Source: Haloglomus halophilum (GTDB taxonomy: Archaea; Halobacteriota; Halobacteria; Halobacteriales; Haloarculaceae). From it: a stretch of 64,000 nucleotides of DNA. The stretch is from NCBI RefSeq assembly GCF_024298885.1, contig NZ_CP101166.1, forward strand, positions 496,001 through 560,000, in the 5' to 3' direction. Shown in pieces: positions 1 to 8,894 of this stretch. Position numbers and translations under genes: made by a program. Under the pieces are notes generated by a model. It saw only the letters and a program-made list of their open reading frames with translations, was not told where the DNA came from and made no database searches. The stretch's first letter is position 1, and each line of letters begins with the position of its first letter.

Positions 1-1046
1 GCGTCTCCCAGGACGGAGGCGTCGTTCCCGACGACGAACGCCAGCCCCGCCCGGTCGAGGGTCTCGCGCGCCCTCGCGACGAGTTCGTCGTCGTCGCCGC
101 TCGTCTCCAGTTTGAAGCCGACGACCGTGAGGTCCGGATACTCCTCGCCGACGGTGTCGATGAGCTTCGGTGTCGGCTCCAGTTCGAGCGTCAGCTCCTG
201 ACCCGAGCGGAGCTTCTCCTCGCTCGGCGCGACCGTGTAGTCGGAGATTGCGGCCGCGCTCACCAGTGCGTCCGCGTCGTCGGCGTGGGCGCGTACGCCG
301 TCGAGCATCTCGGCGGCACTCTCGACCTGCTCGACGGCCGCGTACGTCGTATCCGGGCCGTCGTGGACCAGCGTCACGTCCGCCCCGAGGACGTAGCACG
401 CCCGCGCGACGGCGCGGCCGGTCCGCCCGGAGGCACGGTTGGTGATGGTTCTGACGGGGTCGATGCGCTCGCTCGTCGCGCCGCTCGTGACGACGACGTG
501 CCGGCCGGCCAGCGGCGTCGACCCCGCCGCGCGAGCGACCTCGGTCACGATGTCGTCCTCGGCGGCGATCTTCGCCTTCCCCTCCTCCAGCCGCGGGTCG
601 ACGAAATCGACACCCCACTCCTCGAGGCGGTCGAGCGACGCCAGGACACCCGGATGGTCGTACATCGGCTCGTGCATCGCCGGCGCGACCACCACGGGGA
701 TATCCGTGCCGAGCGCCACCGTCGCGCAGGTCGTGACGGGCGTGTCGTCGACCGCGGCGGCCATCTTGCCGACGGTGTTGGCGGTGGCCGGGGCCACGAG
801 GAACACGTCCGCCCAGCCGTCACGCCCGCAGAGCTCGACGTGCTCGACGGCGCCCGTGATCTCCGTGACCACGTCGTTCTCGGTGGCGAACTCCAGTGCC
901 CACGGGTGGATGATGCCCGTCGCGGCGTCGGTGGTGACCGCACGCACCTCGGCCCCGTGGCGTCGCAGCTCGTGTGCCAGCTCGACCGTCTTCACCGCCG
1001 CGATGGAGCCCGACACCCCCAGCGCGACGTTCACACCCTCCAGCAT
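1..1046 (-). CDS. coaBC: CoaBC: phosphopantothenoylcysteine decarboxylase / phosphopantothenate-cysteine ligase (3' end cut by window)
   Basis: Bifunctional coenzyme A biosynthesis enzyme. 348 residues are visible and the gene runs off the window. The N-terminal flavoprotein decarboxylase half shows GVSGSIAAVK near residue 9, a conserved IIHP histidine and APAMHEPMY, a His variant of the PxMN motif. The ligase half begins at about residue 190 with HVVVTSGATSERIDP, followed by ITNRASGRTG and AAISDYTVAP. The start is the ATG at 1046, which gives the normal N-terminus directly before the flavodoxin-like fold. The last visible residues are SVLGD, so only the extreme C-terminus is missing. Confidence 0.95.
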   Translation of the reverse strand, partial: MLEGVNVALGVSGSIAAVKTVELAHELRRHGAEVRAVTTDAATGIIHPWALEFATENDVVTEITGAVEHVELCGRDGWADVFLVAPATANTVGKMAAAVDDTPVTTCATVALGTDIPVVVAPAMHEPMYDHPGVLASLDRLEEWGVDFVDPRLEEGKAKIAAEDDIVTEVARAAGSTPLAGRHVVVTSGATSERIDPVRTITNRASGRTGRAVARACYVLGADVTLVHDGPDTTYAAVEQVESAAEMLDGVRAHADDADALVSAAAISDYTVAPSEEKLRSGQELTLELEPTPKLIDTVGEEYPDLTVVGFKLETSGDDDELVARARETLDRAGLAFVVGNDASVLGD

Positions 1047-1111
1047 AGCCCGCCGTTGATGCCTGGGGGTATTGAGTCCCCCGCACGACGCGTGCGGGGC
1101 CAGCCGACGAA

Positions 1112-1119
1112 AGATATAA
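1112..1119 (+). promoter_or_regulatory. TATA box for the small membrane protein at 1145
   Basis: AGATATAA lies 26-33 bases before the ATG at 1145, the spacing of an archaeal promoter driving a nearly leaderless transcript. Confidence 0.6.
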
Positions 1120-1144
1120 CCACCTGCTGAACGCCCGGTCAAGT

Positions 1145-1369
1145 ATGCGCCAGGCGAACGTCGTCACCGGGCCGGCCCTCGCCCTGCTCGGGCTGGTCAT
1201 GCTCGCGGCGGCACCGGTACTGGGCGAGCGCGGCTGCCTCGTCGGCTCGCTCACCACGGGCGCCTGCGGCACCGGCGGCGACCTGATGGTCGCGCTCGGC
1301 GTCACGCTGGGGCTCATCTTCCTCCTCCTCGGCTACGCCGCCTTCACGCGTGGCCTGACCGGCTACTGA
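1145..1369 (+). CDS. Small two-helix membrane protein, unknown function
   Basis: 74 residues. One hydrophobic segment covers about residues 7-27 and a second about 46-66. The loop between them carries two cysteines (RGCLVG and GACGTG) that could form a disulfide if the loop faces outside. The gene has its own TATA box, stands alone between coaBC (divergent) and a flavoprotein gene (convergent), and has no family I recognise. Function is not assigned. Confidence 0.7.
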   Translation: MRQANVVTGPALALLGLVMLAAAPVLGERGCLVGSLTTGACGTGGDLMVALGVTLGLIFLLLGYAAFTRGLTGY

Positions 1370-1392
1370 AGCCTCCGCGTCCCGCCGCCCCG

Positions 1393-2223
1393 CTACTCGT
1401 CGCCCTCCCCCTCCGTTCCTGCCTCCCGCGCTCGCTTCGCGACCACGCTCGGGTGCATCGTCGGCTCGTCGGGGTGGGGCTCGGCGAACGCCTCCCGCAT
1501 CCGCTCGATGGACGCCTGCTCGCGGCGCTCGCGCTCCTCGGCGGGGACCTCCTCGCAGCCCGGCGGCACGTCGCGGTCGCGCTCGGTGAAGTACCCCTCC
1601 GGGACGACCCAGTCGTGGTAGAAGGGCACCTCGCTGTCCTCGACGACTGCGAGGCCGACCTCCGCGCCGTGACCGGCGCAGACGGCGGTCTGGTGGGCCT
1701 TCGTCGCCAGTCGCCCGGCCGCGTACAGCCCCTCCACGGCCGTCCGGCCGCAGTCGTCGTCCGTGTCGACGTAGGTCTTCGACCCGCGGTCGAGGAGGGC
1801 GACGCCACTGTCCTCGAGATACGAGGCGTCGCTCCAGGACGATGCCACGACGAACGGCGCCGTCAGGACCGTCTCGTCGTCCGTCCGCTCGACTCTGACG
1901 GCGTGTGCGTCCTCGTCCGGGTCGATGTCCGTCACGCGCCCCTCGAGGAACGCCGCCCCGTTCGCCCCCGCCTGCTCGGCGAGCAGGTCGAGGAACAGGC
2001 GCGCGTTCACGCCGGCCGGGAAGCCGGGGACGTTCTCGAGGTGCGCGTTCCGTCGGAGGATGGACTCGCCGTCATCAATCACGAGCGTCTCCAGCCCGGC
2101 ACGCGCCGTGAAGGTCGCTGCCATCAGCCCGGAAACGCCACCGCCGACGACGATGACATCCGGGTCCGTGGGTGGTTCGTCGCTGGGCGCACGCTCGGCC
2201 GTCGTATCGTCGGTCTCGCTCAT
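1393..2223 (-). CDS. FAD-dependent oxidoreductase of the thioredoxin-reductase type
   Basis: 276 residues. After an acidic leader it has the dinucleotide-binding motif VVGGGVSGLMAA near residue 26, then VIDDGESILRRNAH. The C-terminal FAD motif is seen as GLYAAGRLATKAHQTAVCAGHGAEVGLAV. The redox CxxC of true thioredoxin reductase is absent where expected, so it is better called a TrxR-like flavoprotein of unknown partner. The C-terminal 60 residues are charged and contain a YHDWVVPEGYF segment. The start ATG at 2223 is the only sensible one. Confidence 0.85.
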   Translation of the reverse strand: MSETDDTTAERAPSDEPPTDPDVIVVGGGVSGLMAATFTARAGLETLVIDDGESILRRNAHLENVPGFPAGVNARLFLDLLAEQAGANGAAFLEGRVTDIDPDEDAHAVRVERTDDETVLTAPFVVASSWSDASYLEDSGVALLDRGSKTYVDTDDDCGRTAVEGLYAAGRLATKAHQTAVCAGHGAEVGLAVVEDSEVPFYHDWVVPEGYFTERDRDVPPGCEEVPAEERERREQASIERMREAFAEPHPDEPTMHPSVVAKRAREAGTEGEGDE

Positions 2224-2305
2224 ATCTGCAGTCGACCACCGGCCGACAGGAACCTGACGATTCGTCCCACGGAACGCTTACGGCCGCGCGGGGCGACGCC
2301 CGGAC

Positions 2306-2839
2306 GTGGACACCGTCGAGGTCAGTACCGTCGTCTACATCCCGCCCGCGGAGGCCCACGAGTTCCTGGTGGACTTCCCGGGGTACGCCCGGTACTCGGA
2401 GTATCTCGACCGGGTCGACCAGCACGGCGACGGCAGCCCCGGCACGGAGTACGACCTCCACTTCTCGTGGTGGAAGCTACACTACACCGCCCGGTCACGC
2501 GTGGTCGCGGTGGAGCCGCCGGACCGGCTGGACTGGACGGTCGTCAAGGACATCGACGCGCGCGGCCGCTGGGTGGTCGAGGAACTCCCCGACGAGGAGG
2601 TGCCACCCGACCGGGCACACGCGACCCGCGTGCGGCTGCAGATACAGTTCTTCCCCGACTCGGCCGACGAGAACGCCGTCGACCTCCCCCGGTTCGTCTC
2701 CATCGGCTGGGTCGTCGAGAGGGTGAAACCCCTCATCCAGGAGGAGGCCGAGCGCATCGTCCGGCGTATCGTCGCCGACCTCGAAGGCGAACCGCGGGAC
2801 GTGGACCTGGAGATCCACACCACCCCGGATTCGGTCTGA
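2306..2839 (+). CDS. SRPBCC-family (COQ10/polyketide cyclase-like) protein
   Basis: 177 residues with a GTG start that follows a weak TATA (GCTTACGG) at about -30. The N-terminus VEVSTVVYIPPAEAHEFLVDFPGYARYSEYLDRV is the classic opening of START/COQ10-like lipid-binding proteins, and the strand pattern continues through SRVVAVEPPDRLDWTVV. Such proteins bind hydrophobic ligands, possibly quinones. The ligand here is unknown. It is divergent from the flavoprotein gene at 1393-2223. Confidence 0.85.
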   Translation: MDTVEVSTVVYIPPAEAHEFLVDFPGYARYSEYLDRVDQHGDGSPGTEYDLHFSWWKLHYTARSRVVAVEPPDRLDWTVVKDIDARGRWVVEELPDEEVPPDRAHATRVRLQIQFFPDSADENAVDLPRFVSIGWVVERVKPLIQEEAERIVRRIVADLEGEPRDVDLEIHTTPDSV

Positions 2840-2905
2840 CGGCGACTGTCCCGCACTGTGGGATTCGGCGGAACGCGAATACCACTTCGTCCCGTATTCG
2901 TACGC

Positions 2906-3202
2906 ATGAGTGGAACTGAAGCCCGGACGGACGCCGAGACGGTTCGCGTGTGGCTCGTCGAGCGGACCTACTCCGACGACGAACAGAACCTCATCATCAG
3001 TACCTACGCCACGCCCGACGGCGCGCGCTACTACCGCCAGGAGCGCGCCCTGACGACGTTCTCGGGGACCGACAGCGGAACGCCGGTCGCCCGCGAGGTC
3101 GCCGTCTCGGACCTCGGGACGAGTGACCCCGACGAACGCGAGCGCTACGCGGCCGAGGCCGCCCGGATGGCCGAGACACACGAGCAGGACGACAAGCTCT
3201 GA
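2906..3202 (+). CDS. Small acidic conserved protein, unknown function
   Basis: 98 residues beginning MSGTEARTDAE at the ATG 2906, chosen because upstream in-frame codons are out of character. The core VRVWLVERTYSDDEQNLI is followed by YATPDGARYYRQERAL. No membrane segment or cysteine is present. It looks like a small soluble haloarchaeal protein. Function unknown. Confidence 0.7.
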   Translation: MSGTEARTDAETVRVWLVERTYSDDEQNLIISTYATPDGARYYRQERALTTFSGTDSGTPVAREVAVSDLGTSDPDERERYAAEAARMAETHEQDDKL

Positions 3203-3241
3203 GGAGCAATCGAGCGGACAGCAGAAGAGATGTTACCGGCG

Positions 3242-3808
3242 TTACTCGTCGGGCGTCTCGTAATCTCCCCCATATTTCATGAAAAAGTAAGCCAATCCGA
3301 GCGTCGAGACCATCCCGAAGCCGGTGGCGATGCCGAGCGTCTTCGCCGAGTCCGGAATCTGCGGTGGGCCGCTGGCCGGCTCCGGGGTCGGCGAGGAGCC
3401 GTCCTCGTTGACGACGATTTTACCGGCCATTCCGGGGGCGTGCGGGAAGCAGACGTACTCGTACTCGCCCTTCGTCTCGAACGTGTGTTCGTAGGTGTGC
3501 CCCTCGTTGTACGTCTTCGTCTCGGCTCCCTCGGTCCCCTCCCAGCCAGCGCCCTCGGGCTGGGAGTTGACGACGATGTTGTGGTTGTTGGAGTCCCACT
3601 CCCACTTGACCGTCTCGCCGGCGGCGACGTAGACGGTCGCGGGTTCGAAGACGAGGTCGCCACCGGGGCCGACGGTGACGGTGGCGGCCTGGGCCGCGGC
3701 GCTCCCGCTCGTGACGGCCACACCACCCGCGGCGGCGGCACCGCCGGTCGCCGCGCGGAGGAAGCCGCGACGGCTCACGTGCCCGGCGGACGAATCGTGT
3801 CCTGTCAT
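3242..3808 (-). CDS. Halocyanin (type 1 copper protein), Tat-exported with C-terminal membrane anchor
   Basis: 188 residues. The twin-arginine signal VSRRGFLRAATGG is followed by an Ala/Gly-rich segment. The cupredoxin domain covers about residues 45-125, with copper ligands visible as the His of SNNHNIVV and the Cys, His and Met of CFPHAPGMAG. A Pro/Ser linker leads to one transmembrane helix (about 152-173) ending FFMKYGG. It is a clear paralogue of the halocyanin at 11868-12428, sharing the WEGTEG, KTYN and HTFETKG blocks and the anchor. It is an outward-facing electron carrier, probably serving the respiratory chain. Confidence 0.93.
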   Translation of the reverse strand: MTGHDSSAGHVSRRGFLRAATGGAAAAGGVAVTSGSAAAQAATVTVGPGGDLVFEPATVYVAAGETVKWEWDSNNHNIVVNSQPEGAGWEGTEGAETKTYNEGHTYEHTFETKGEYEYVCFPHAPGMAGKIVVNEDGSSPTPEPASGPPQIPDSAKTLGIATGFGMVSTLGLAYFFMKYGGDYETPDE

Positions 3809-3835
3809 GCCCGTTCCTAACTACTACCCGCCCCT

Positions 3836-3844
3836 GAATATATC
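3836..3844 (-). promoter_or_regulatory. TATA box for the halocyanin at 3808
   Basis: On the minus strand GATATATTC lies 28-36 bases before the ATG at 3808, giving a short or absent leader. Confidence 0.6.
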
Positions 3845-3930
3845 GGTTCGCGGCCGACACGGTAGCCCCCGACAGCCCATGCTCCGGCGTCGGGAGCGGG
3901 CCACCGCGACGTGCGGTGCCCGTCCGGGCG

Positions 3931-4710
3931 CTATCGTTCGACCGGGATCGCCCGTTCCTCGAACGCCGACCGGCCCTCGGGGACCCGGAGGAGCCGGATG
4001 TCGTCGACCGGGCGGACGTGTACGTCCTCACCGGCGGGGACGTTACCGGCAGGCCGGCCGTCGGCGAGCAGTTCGACGGGCGCCTCGTCACGGTCGACCC
4101 GGAGGGCGACCGAGTCGTCGGCCAGCACCCAGTGGTCCGTATCCGTCGCGAACGGTGATATCGGAACGACCCCGACCACACCGGTTTCGGGCCCGACAAC
4201 CGGCCCGCCGGCGGCCCGCGCGTAGTCGGGGCTCCCGGCCGGCGTCGCGACCACGACCCCGTCCGCGCGGAACTGCCGCACCGTCGCCGCCCCCGAACGG
4301 ACGGTGTACTCGGAGATGCGCGCGGCCTCCTCGGTCACCAGCGTCAGGTCGAACAGCGCGCGGGTCTCCGCCAGCGCCCCGGTCGCGCCGAGCACCGGAT
4401 GCTCGACGACCTCGAACTCGCCCGCGACGAGCGACCCGACCCCCCGCTCGATAGCCGACGAGGGGATCGCACCGACCCCCGACACCGCACCCGCGGGCAG
4501 CACCGCCGCCGAGACGCCGTGTCGCACCAGCGACACCAGCGCCGCCTCACCGACCGTCACGATGGCGTCGACGCTCCGCTCCTCGGCCATCGCGCGGGCC
4601 CCGCCCTCGACGGTGTCGAGGCCCGCACGCTCGGCAGCCCCCAGCGCGGCCCGGGCCACCGCCCCCTCGCCGACCACGCCCAGCCGCCGGAGGACCCCCT
4701 CGTCGCTCAT
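3931..4710 (-). CDS. NAD kinase-like protein lacking the GGDG motif
   Basis: 259 residues in the NAD kinase/diacylglycerol kinase-like fold. The second half preserves the family pattern: GVVVATPAGSPDYARAAGG matches the TPTGSTAYxxSAGG region and VVGVVPISPFA the next strand. The first half should carry GGDGT, but the equivalent stretch reads IVTVGEAALVSLV, so the catalytic Asp and the glycine pair are gone. It may be a regulatory or non-kinase relative, not the cell's NAD kinase. A TATA-like GCTTATGTC lies about 25 bases upstream. Confidence 0.8.
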   Translation of the reverse strand: MSDEGVLRRLGVVGEGAVARAALGAAERAGLDTVEGGARAMAEERSVDAIVTVGEAALVSLVRHGVSAAVLPAGAVSGVGAIPSSAIERGVGSLVAGEFEVVEHPVLGATGALAETRALFDLTLVTEEAARISEYTVRSGAATVRQFRADGVVVATPAGSPDYARAAGGPVVGPETGVVGVVPISPFATDTDHWVLADDSVALRVDRDEAPVELLADGRPAGNVPAGEDVHVRPVDDIRLLRVPEGRSAFEERAIPVER

Positions 4711-4873
4711 GTCGGGAACCGTCGGCGGGCGGCGACATAAGCCCCCGGAAAGGCAGTGTTCACGTCACACGCTCGCCGGACCGCCGGCAGTCCCCGTCGA
4801 GCGACGCGTCGCTCTGGGATACGGATGTGTCCTGGCGCGGAGAAGGCGATAGTCCGAGCAGTTCGGCCGTGAT

Positions 4874-5317
4874 TCAGACGATGGACGACCAGACCGGCTT
4901 GATGATGAAGAAGAGGGTCTGGTAGCCGATGTACATCAGGGCCAGGATGGACGCGGCGATGGCACCCTTCGGCCGCTCGATGTCGATCTCGCGGCGTGCC
5001 TCCACCTTGCGGGACTCGAACTCGAACAGGTCCGTGAGGAACAGGCCGAGGACGATGATGGAGAACACCATCCCGCCGTGGTGGTGGACCGTCATGTAGT
5101 AGAACGCCCCGACCAGCAGCAGGACGTTCGTCGCGATACGGACCGGATGTCGGCTGACGGCGTCGGCGCCGCCCTCGGCCACCTGGCTCTTGATGCGCTC
5201 GTACTCCAGCGCGCGAGCGCCGATGTTGACGACCAGCAGCACCAGCAGGACGTACTCGATGTACGGCCCGACGACGGTGTCCACGGGACCGAAGAGGTTG
5301 ACGAGTGGCTCGGCCAT
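4874..5317 (-). CDS. Conserved haloarchaeal membrane protein
   Basis: 147 residues with four hydrophobic segments (about 18-35, 65-81, 84-98 and 119-140). A conserved-looking YYMTVHHHGGMVFS segment has three adjacent histidines between helices 2 and 3, which could bind a metal or haem. Charged loops follow (ESRKVEARREIDIERPKG). Function unknown. The 163 bases downstream, to the NAD-kinase-like gene, hold only that gene's promoter. Confidence 0.8.
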   Translation of the reverse strand: MAEPLVNLFGPVDTVVGPYIEYVLLVLLVVNIGARALEYERIKSQVAEGGADAVSRHPVRIATNVLLLVGAFYYMTVHHHGGMVFSIIVLGLFLTDLFEFESRKVEARREIDIERPKGAIAASILALMYIGYQTLFFIIKPVWSSIV

Positions 5318-5468
5318 ACCTCACGTTCGGTCGTATGCGCGTTTCAAACTTTCCAATCCCCGGCCCGGTTCACTCTCCCTCGAACGGACCCGTGCCGTGA
5401 CCGACCGACACCCGGCCCGTCGGGACGGGGGGCGTGTCTTTTTGCCCTCGCCGCCCCCCTACGTGGCC

Positions 5469-6770
5469 ATGTCCGACTGGATCGGCGAGACGTTCACGAG
5501 CGATATCGGCTGGGACCACCTCGAGACGCTGGTGGATATCGGGAACCGGATGGCCGGCAGCGAGGGCGAGCGCCGGGCCGCCGAGGCGACCCGTGATGCG
5601 CTGGCCGCGGTCGGCGCGCGCGACGCCCGCCTCGAACCGTTCGATATCCAGGGCTGGGTCCGCGGCTCCTCGGCGGTGGCAACCGACGCGGGGACCGAGG
5701 CGTGCATCGCGCTCCCGCGCTCGCCCGCGGACGAGGTCACGGGCGAGCTGGTCGATGTCGGCTACGGCCTGCCCGAGGACTTCGACCGTGACCTCGAGGG
5801 GAAAGTCGTCATGGCGGCCTCGAACGTGCCCGAATGGTACGACCGCTTCCTCCACCGGCGCGAGAAGTACTACCACGCCGTCGAGGGCGGCGCGGCGGCG
5901 TTCGTCTTCCGGAACCACGTCGAGGGCTGTCTCGCACCCACCGGCAGCGTCGGCACCCCCGAGGCCCCCATCGGTGACATCCCCGCCGTCGGCGTCTCGA
6001 AGGAGGTCGGCGCCCGGCTCGCTCGCCGGCACGAGGGCGAGGAGGTGACCGCCCGGGTCGGCTGCGAGACGCCCGACGCGACCAGCCGGAACGTCCACGC
6101 AGACCTCGGGCCCGACACGGACGAGGCGGTCCTCCTGACGAGCCACATCGACGCACACGACATCGCCGAGGGGGCGAGCGACAACGGCGCCGGCACGGCG
6201 ATGGTCGTCGAACTCGCCCGCGCGCTGGCCGCACGGGAGTCCGAACTGGACACACGTGTCCACGTCGTCTGCTACGGCGCCGAGGAGGTCGGCCTGCTCG
6301 GCTCGGGCTACGACGCCACACAGCGCGACCTCGACGACGTGACGGCCGTCGTGAACAACGACGGCGTGGTGACCGCTCGAACCCTGAAGGCGTACACGCA
6401 CGGGTTCGACGGGCTCCGGGACGCGGTGGAGACGGTCGCCAACCGGTTCGACCACCCCATCGAGACGACGCCGCGCCTCGGGCCGCACAGCGACCACTGG
6501 CAGTACGTCAAGTGGGGCGTTCCGGGCTACCACCTGACCAGTCACACCGGCTCCGCGGACCGCGGCTGGGGCCACACCCGGGCCGACACGCTGGACAAAC
6601 TGGAGGCCCGGACCCTCCGCGAGCAGGCCATCCTGCTGACCGAACTCGTCGTCTACCTCGCGGCCGACGGGACGACCGTCGCCCACCGCGATTCCGAGGA
6701 CATCGCGTCGCAACTGGAAGCCGAGGACTACGCCGAGGGGCTGAAGGTCACCGGCGACTGGCCGTACTGA
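5469..6770 (+). CDS. M28-family metallopeptidase (aminopeptidase)
   Basis: 433 residues. A PA-type insert sits near residues 95-190, followed by the M28 zinc core: SHIDAHDIAEGASDNGAGTA (His and Asp ligands), CYGAEEVGLLGS (catalytic Glu pair), VVNNDGV (Asp) and a late His in GYHLTSHTGS. No signal peptide is visible, so it is likely a cytoplasmic exopeptidase. The start at 5469 (MSDWIGETFT) is preferred because the upstream in-frame sequence is Arg/Pro-rich noncoding-like DNA overlapping the divergent promoter. Confidence 0.93.
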   Translation: MSDWIGETFTSDIGWDHLETLVDIGNRMAGSEGERRAAEATRDALAAVGARDARLEPFDIQGWVRGSSAVATDAGTEACIALPRSPADEVTGELVDVGYGLPEDFDRDLEGKVVMAASNVPEWYDRFLHRREKYYHAVEGGAAAFVFRNHVEGCLAPTGSVGTPEAPIGDIPAVGVSKEVGARLARRHEGEEVTARVGCETPDATSRNVHADLGPDTDEAVLLTSHIDAHDIAEGASDNGAGTAMVVELARALAARESELDTRVHVVCYGAEEVGLLGSGYDATQRDLDDVTAVVNNDGVVTARTLKAYTHGFDGLRDAVETVANRFDHPIETTPRLGPHSDHWQYVKWGVPGYHLTSHTGSADRGWGHTRADTLDKLEARTLREQAILLTELVVYLAADGTTVAHRDSEDIASQLEAEDYAEGLKVTGDWPY

Positions 6771-6868
6771 GCGTCCCCATGCCCGAGTCCCCCAGCAGTG
6801 TGACCTCGCGGCTGGGACGGCCGGAGCGACGCGCAAGCGTTTAGTCCGGTCCCGGATTGCGATTGCTC

Positions 6869-7930
6869 ATGCGCGAGGTACTCGCGGAGTGGCGGCCGGT
6901 CGTCGACGAGACCATCGAGGAGCTGCTCCCCCGCGAGATCGACGAGGACTACCTCACGGACTACTTCGGCCCCGCCGCCTACCGGTACGACCCCGAAGCC
7001 ATCCAGACGGCGCTCGCGGACCCCATCTGGAACCTGCTGGACCGGGGTGGCAAACGCTGGCGGGCGGTCCTCCTGCTCGTCCTCGTCGACGGGTTCGGGG
7101 AGGACCCGGAGGAGTACCTCCAGTACGCCTGCATCCCCGAGATCCTCCACAACGGCACCATCATCGTCGACGACGTGGAGGACGGCGCCACGATGCGCCG
7201 GGGCGAGCCCGCCCTCCACCACGAGTTCGGTGTCGATATCGCGCTGAACGCCGGCAACGCGATGTACTTCCTCCCGCTGAAGGTCATCACCCGGAACCCC
7301 GCGGACCTCGACGCGGAGACCCGACTCGCGGCCTACGAGATGCTGATGCACGAACTCAACCGGACCCACCTCGGCCAGGGGATGGACATCCGGTGGCACA
7401 ACGCCCGCGACGTGGACCTGACCGAGGACGAGTACCTCGAGATGTCCGCCTGCAAGACGGGCGCACTGGGCCGCATCGTCGCCCGGCTCGCGGCCATCAT
7501 CACGGACAACGAGGCCGACGAACTCGACGTGGCCCGCTTCGCCGAGTCGATGAGCGTCGCCTTCCAGATCGCCGACGACATCCTCGACATCGAGCACGCG
7601 ATGGAGGCCGGCGGCGACTTCGGCAAGGGCGTCGGCAACGACATCCGGGAGGGGAAGAAGACCCTCCCGGTCATCCACGCGGTCACGCACGCCGACCGCG
7701 GCGACGCCGAACGGCTCGTCGACATCCTCTGGAGCGACGAGAACACCGACGCCGAGGTCAGCGAGGCCATCGGGGTGCTCCAGTCGACCGGCAGCGTCGA
7801 CTACGCCCGTGAACAGGCCGAGGCGCTCGCCGCCGACGCACGCGACCACCTGGACGAGGCCGACCTCGACCCCGGCGCCGCCGAACAGCTGGCCGACTTC
7901 ACACGGTTCGTCGTCGAGCGGGACGTCTGA
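6869..7930 (+). CDS. idsA: Polyprenyl (geranylgeranyl/farnesyl) diphosphate synthase
   Basis: 353 residues of the trans-isoprenyl diphosphate synthase family, which condenses IPP with allylic diphosphates to make the C20 chains of archaeal lipids. The first Asp-rich motif is IIVDDVEDGATMRRGEPALH and the second is FQIADDILDIEH. GGKRWR near residue 58 binds IPP. Start: a TTG lies 12 bases upstream, but the ATG at 6869 has a TATA-like TTTAGT 25 bases before it and is preferred. Exact chain length cannot be read from the sequence. Confidence 0.92.
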   Translation: MREVLAEWRPVVDETIEELLPREIDEDYLTDYFGPAAYRYDPEAIQTALADPIWNLLDRGGKRWRAVLLLVLVDGFGEDPEEYLQYACIPEILHNGTIIVDDVEDGATMRRGEPALHHEFGVDIALNAGNAMYFLPLKVITRNPADLDAETRLAAYEMLMHELNRTHLGQGMDIRWHNARDVDLTEDEYLEMSACKTGALGRIVARLAAIITDNEADELDVARFAESMSVAFQIADDILDIEHAMEAGGDFGKGVGNDIREGKKTLPVIHAVTHADRGDAERLVDILWSDENTDAEVSEAIGVLQSTGSVDYAREQAEALAADARDHLDEADLDPGAAEQLADFTRFVVERDV

Positions 7931-8080
7931 TATCCTGTATATTCGAACCGTTCTTCGATAATCCACCCCCTCCGAGAGATATCGACACGGCTGTTCTCCC
8001 GTGTCATCGGTGCCGGAGAAACGCAGGAAGTCGAGGGACGACGGTCGAGCGGCGGCCGTCGCCGTGTGTAGGCTGCCGTG

Positions 8081-8350
8081 TCAGTTCTCGGGCTCGCCGC
8101 GGTAGGCGCGCCGGGCCTCCCGCATCGCCGGGATGACGACCCAGAACGTGATGGCGCCGAGGATGGCGAACCAGAACAGGACGTCCTTCAGGAGGAGCGC
8201 GACGGTGTCGTAGAACGTCGCGGCCTCCGGTTCCGGTGCGATGAGCTGGGTGCTCTCGAAGCCGGCCGTGGTGTACCAGCCGGCCAGCGTCATCCAGCCC
8301 AGCCCCGCCGTCACGAGGATGCCGAAGCCCTTGGCGAACTCGTCTGCCAT
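8081..8350 (-). CDS. Small membrane protein at the end of the cytochrome b cluster
   Basis: 89 residues with two transmembrane helices (about 8-26 and 50-72). It is the last gene of the minus-strand respiratory cluster, 8 bases after the stop of the preceding gene. It is likely an accessory subunit of the complex. Function is inferred from position only. Confidence 0.8.
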   Translation of the reverse strand: MADEFAKGFGILVTAGLGWMTLAGWYTTAGFESTQLIAPEPEAATFYDTVALLLKDVLFWFAILGAITFWVVIPAMREARRAYRGEPEN

Positions 8351-8358
8351 ACTCGCGC

Positions 8359-8739
8359 TTAGCTCTCGCCGTCTTTAGGGTTTCCCATTCCCGCCGTCCG
8401 GAACCGCGTGGAGAACGCGTACACCGCGGCCCCCGCGGCGATGCTCAGCAGGCCCGCGACCGCCAGCACGACGTTCACCTCGTTCAGGTCGCGGCTCGCC
8501 CGACCCGTCGCCGTGTCGAGCAGGATGAAGCCCGCGAGGACGGCGACGACCGCGAACAGCGTCGAGAAGACCGTGATGCGCTTGTAGAGCGCCAGCGGCA
8601 CGACCACGTCGCGGCCGCCGGCGCCCTCGGGCTCGACCTCGGCGTCCGAGACCGACGGCCCCTCGTCGAGTTCCGGGTCGGGTGCGTGGTCCGGCGCCGG
8701 CTCGCCAGCGTCCGCGTTCGCGCCCTCGCTGTCCGTCAT
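8359..8739 (-). CDS. Small membrane protein of the cytochrome b cluster
   Basis: 126 residues. An acidic, Pro-rich leader of about 50 residues is followed by YKRITVFSTLFAVVAVLAGF and a second helix VVLAVAGLLSIAAGAAVYAF. The ATG at 8739 is used because upstream codons do not look coding. It lies between subunit IV and the small protein at 8081 on the same strand. Probable accessory subunit, role unknown. Confidence 0.8.
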   Translation of the reverse strand: MTDSEGANADAGEPAPDHAPDPELDEGPSVSDAEVEPEGAGGRDVVVPLALYKRITVFSTLFAVVAVLAGFILLDTATGRASRDLNEVNVVLAVAGLLSIAAGAAVYAFSTRFRTAGMGNPKDGES

Positions 8740-8894
8740 CACGCCGACTACGCGAGGGACGCACTTGAGGATTGAGAGTGCGGCGCGATGTGCGAGCCGA
8801 CCGGACCCACGGCGAGGCTGCTTGGCGCCGCGGTCGCTATCGGACGCGGAGAACAGTGAGAACGACCGGGAAGACGGACGGTCGGGGGTCGGCG

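Noticed and set aside
5370..6836. Minus-strand frame opposite the M28 peptidase
   Set aside because: Shadow frame. The peptidase has complete zinc ligands on the plus strand.
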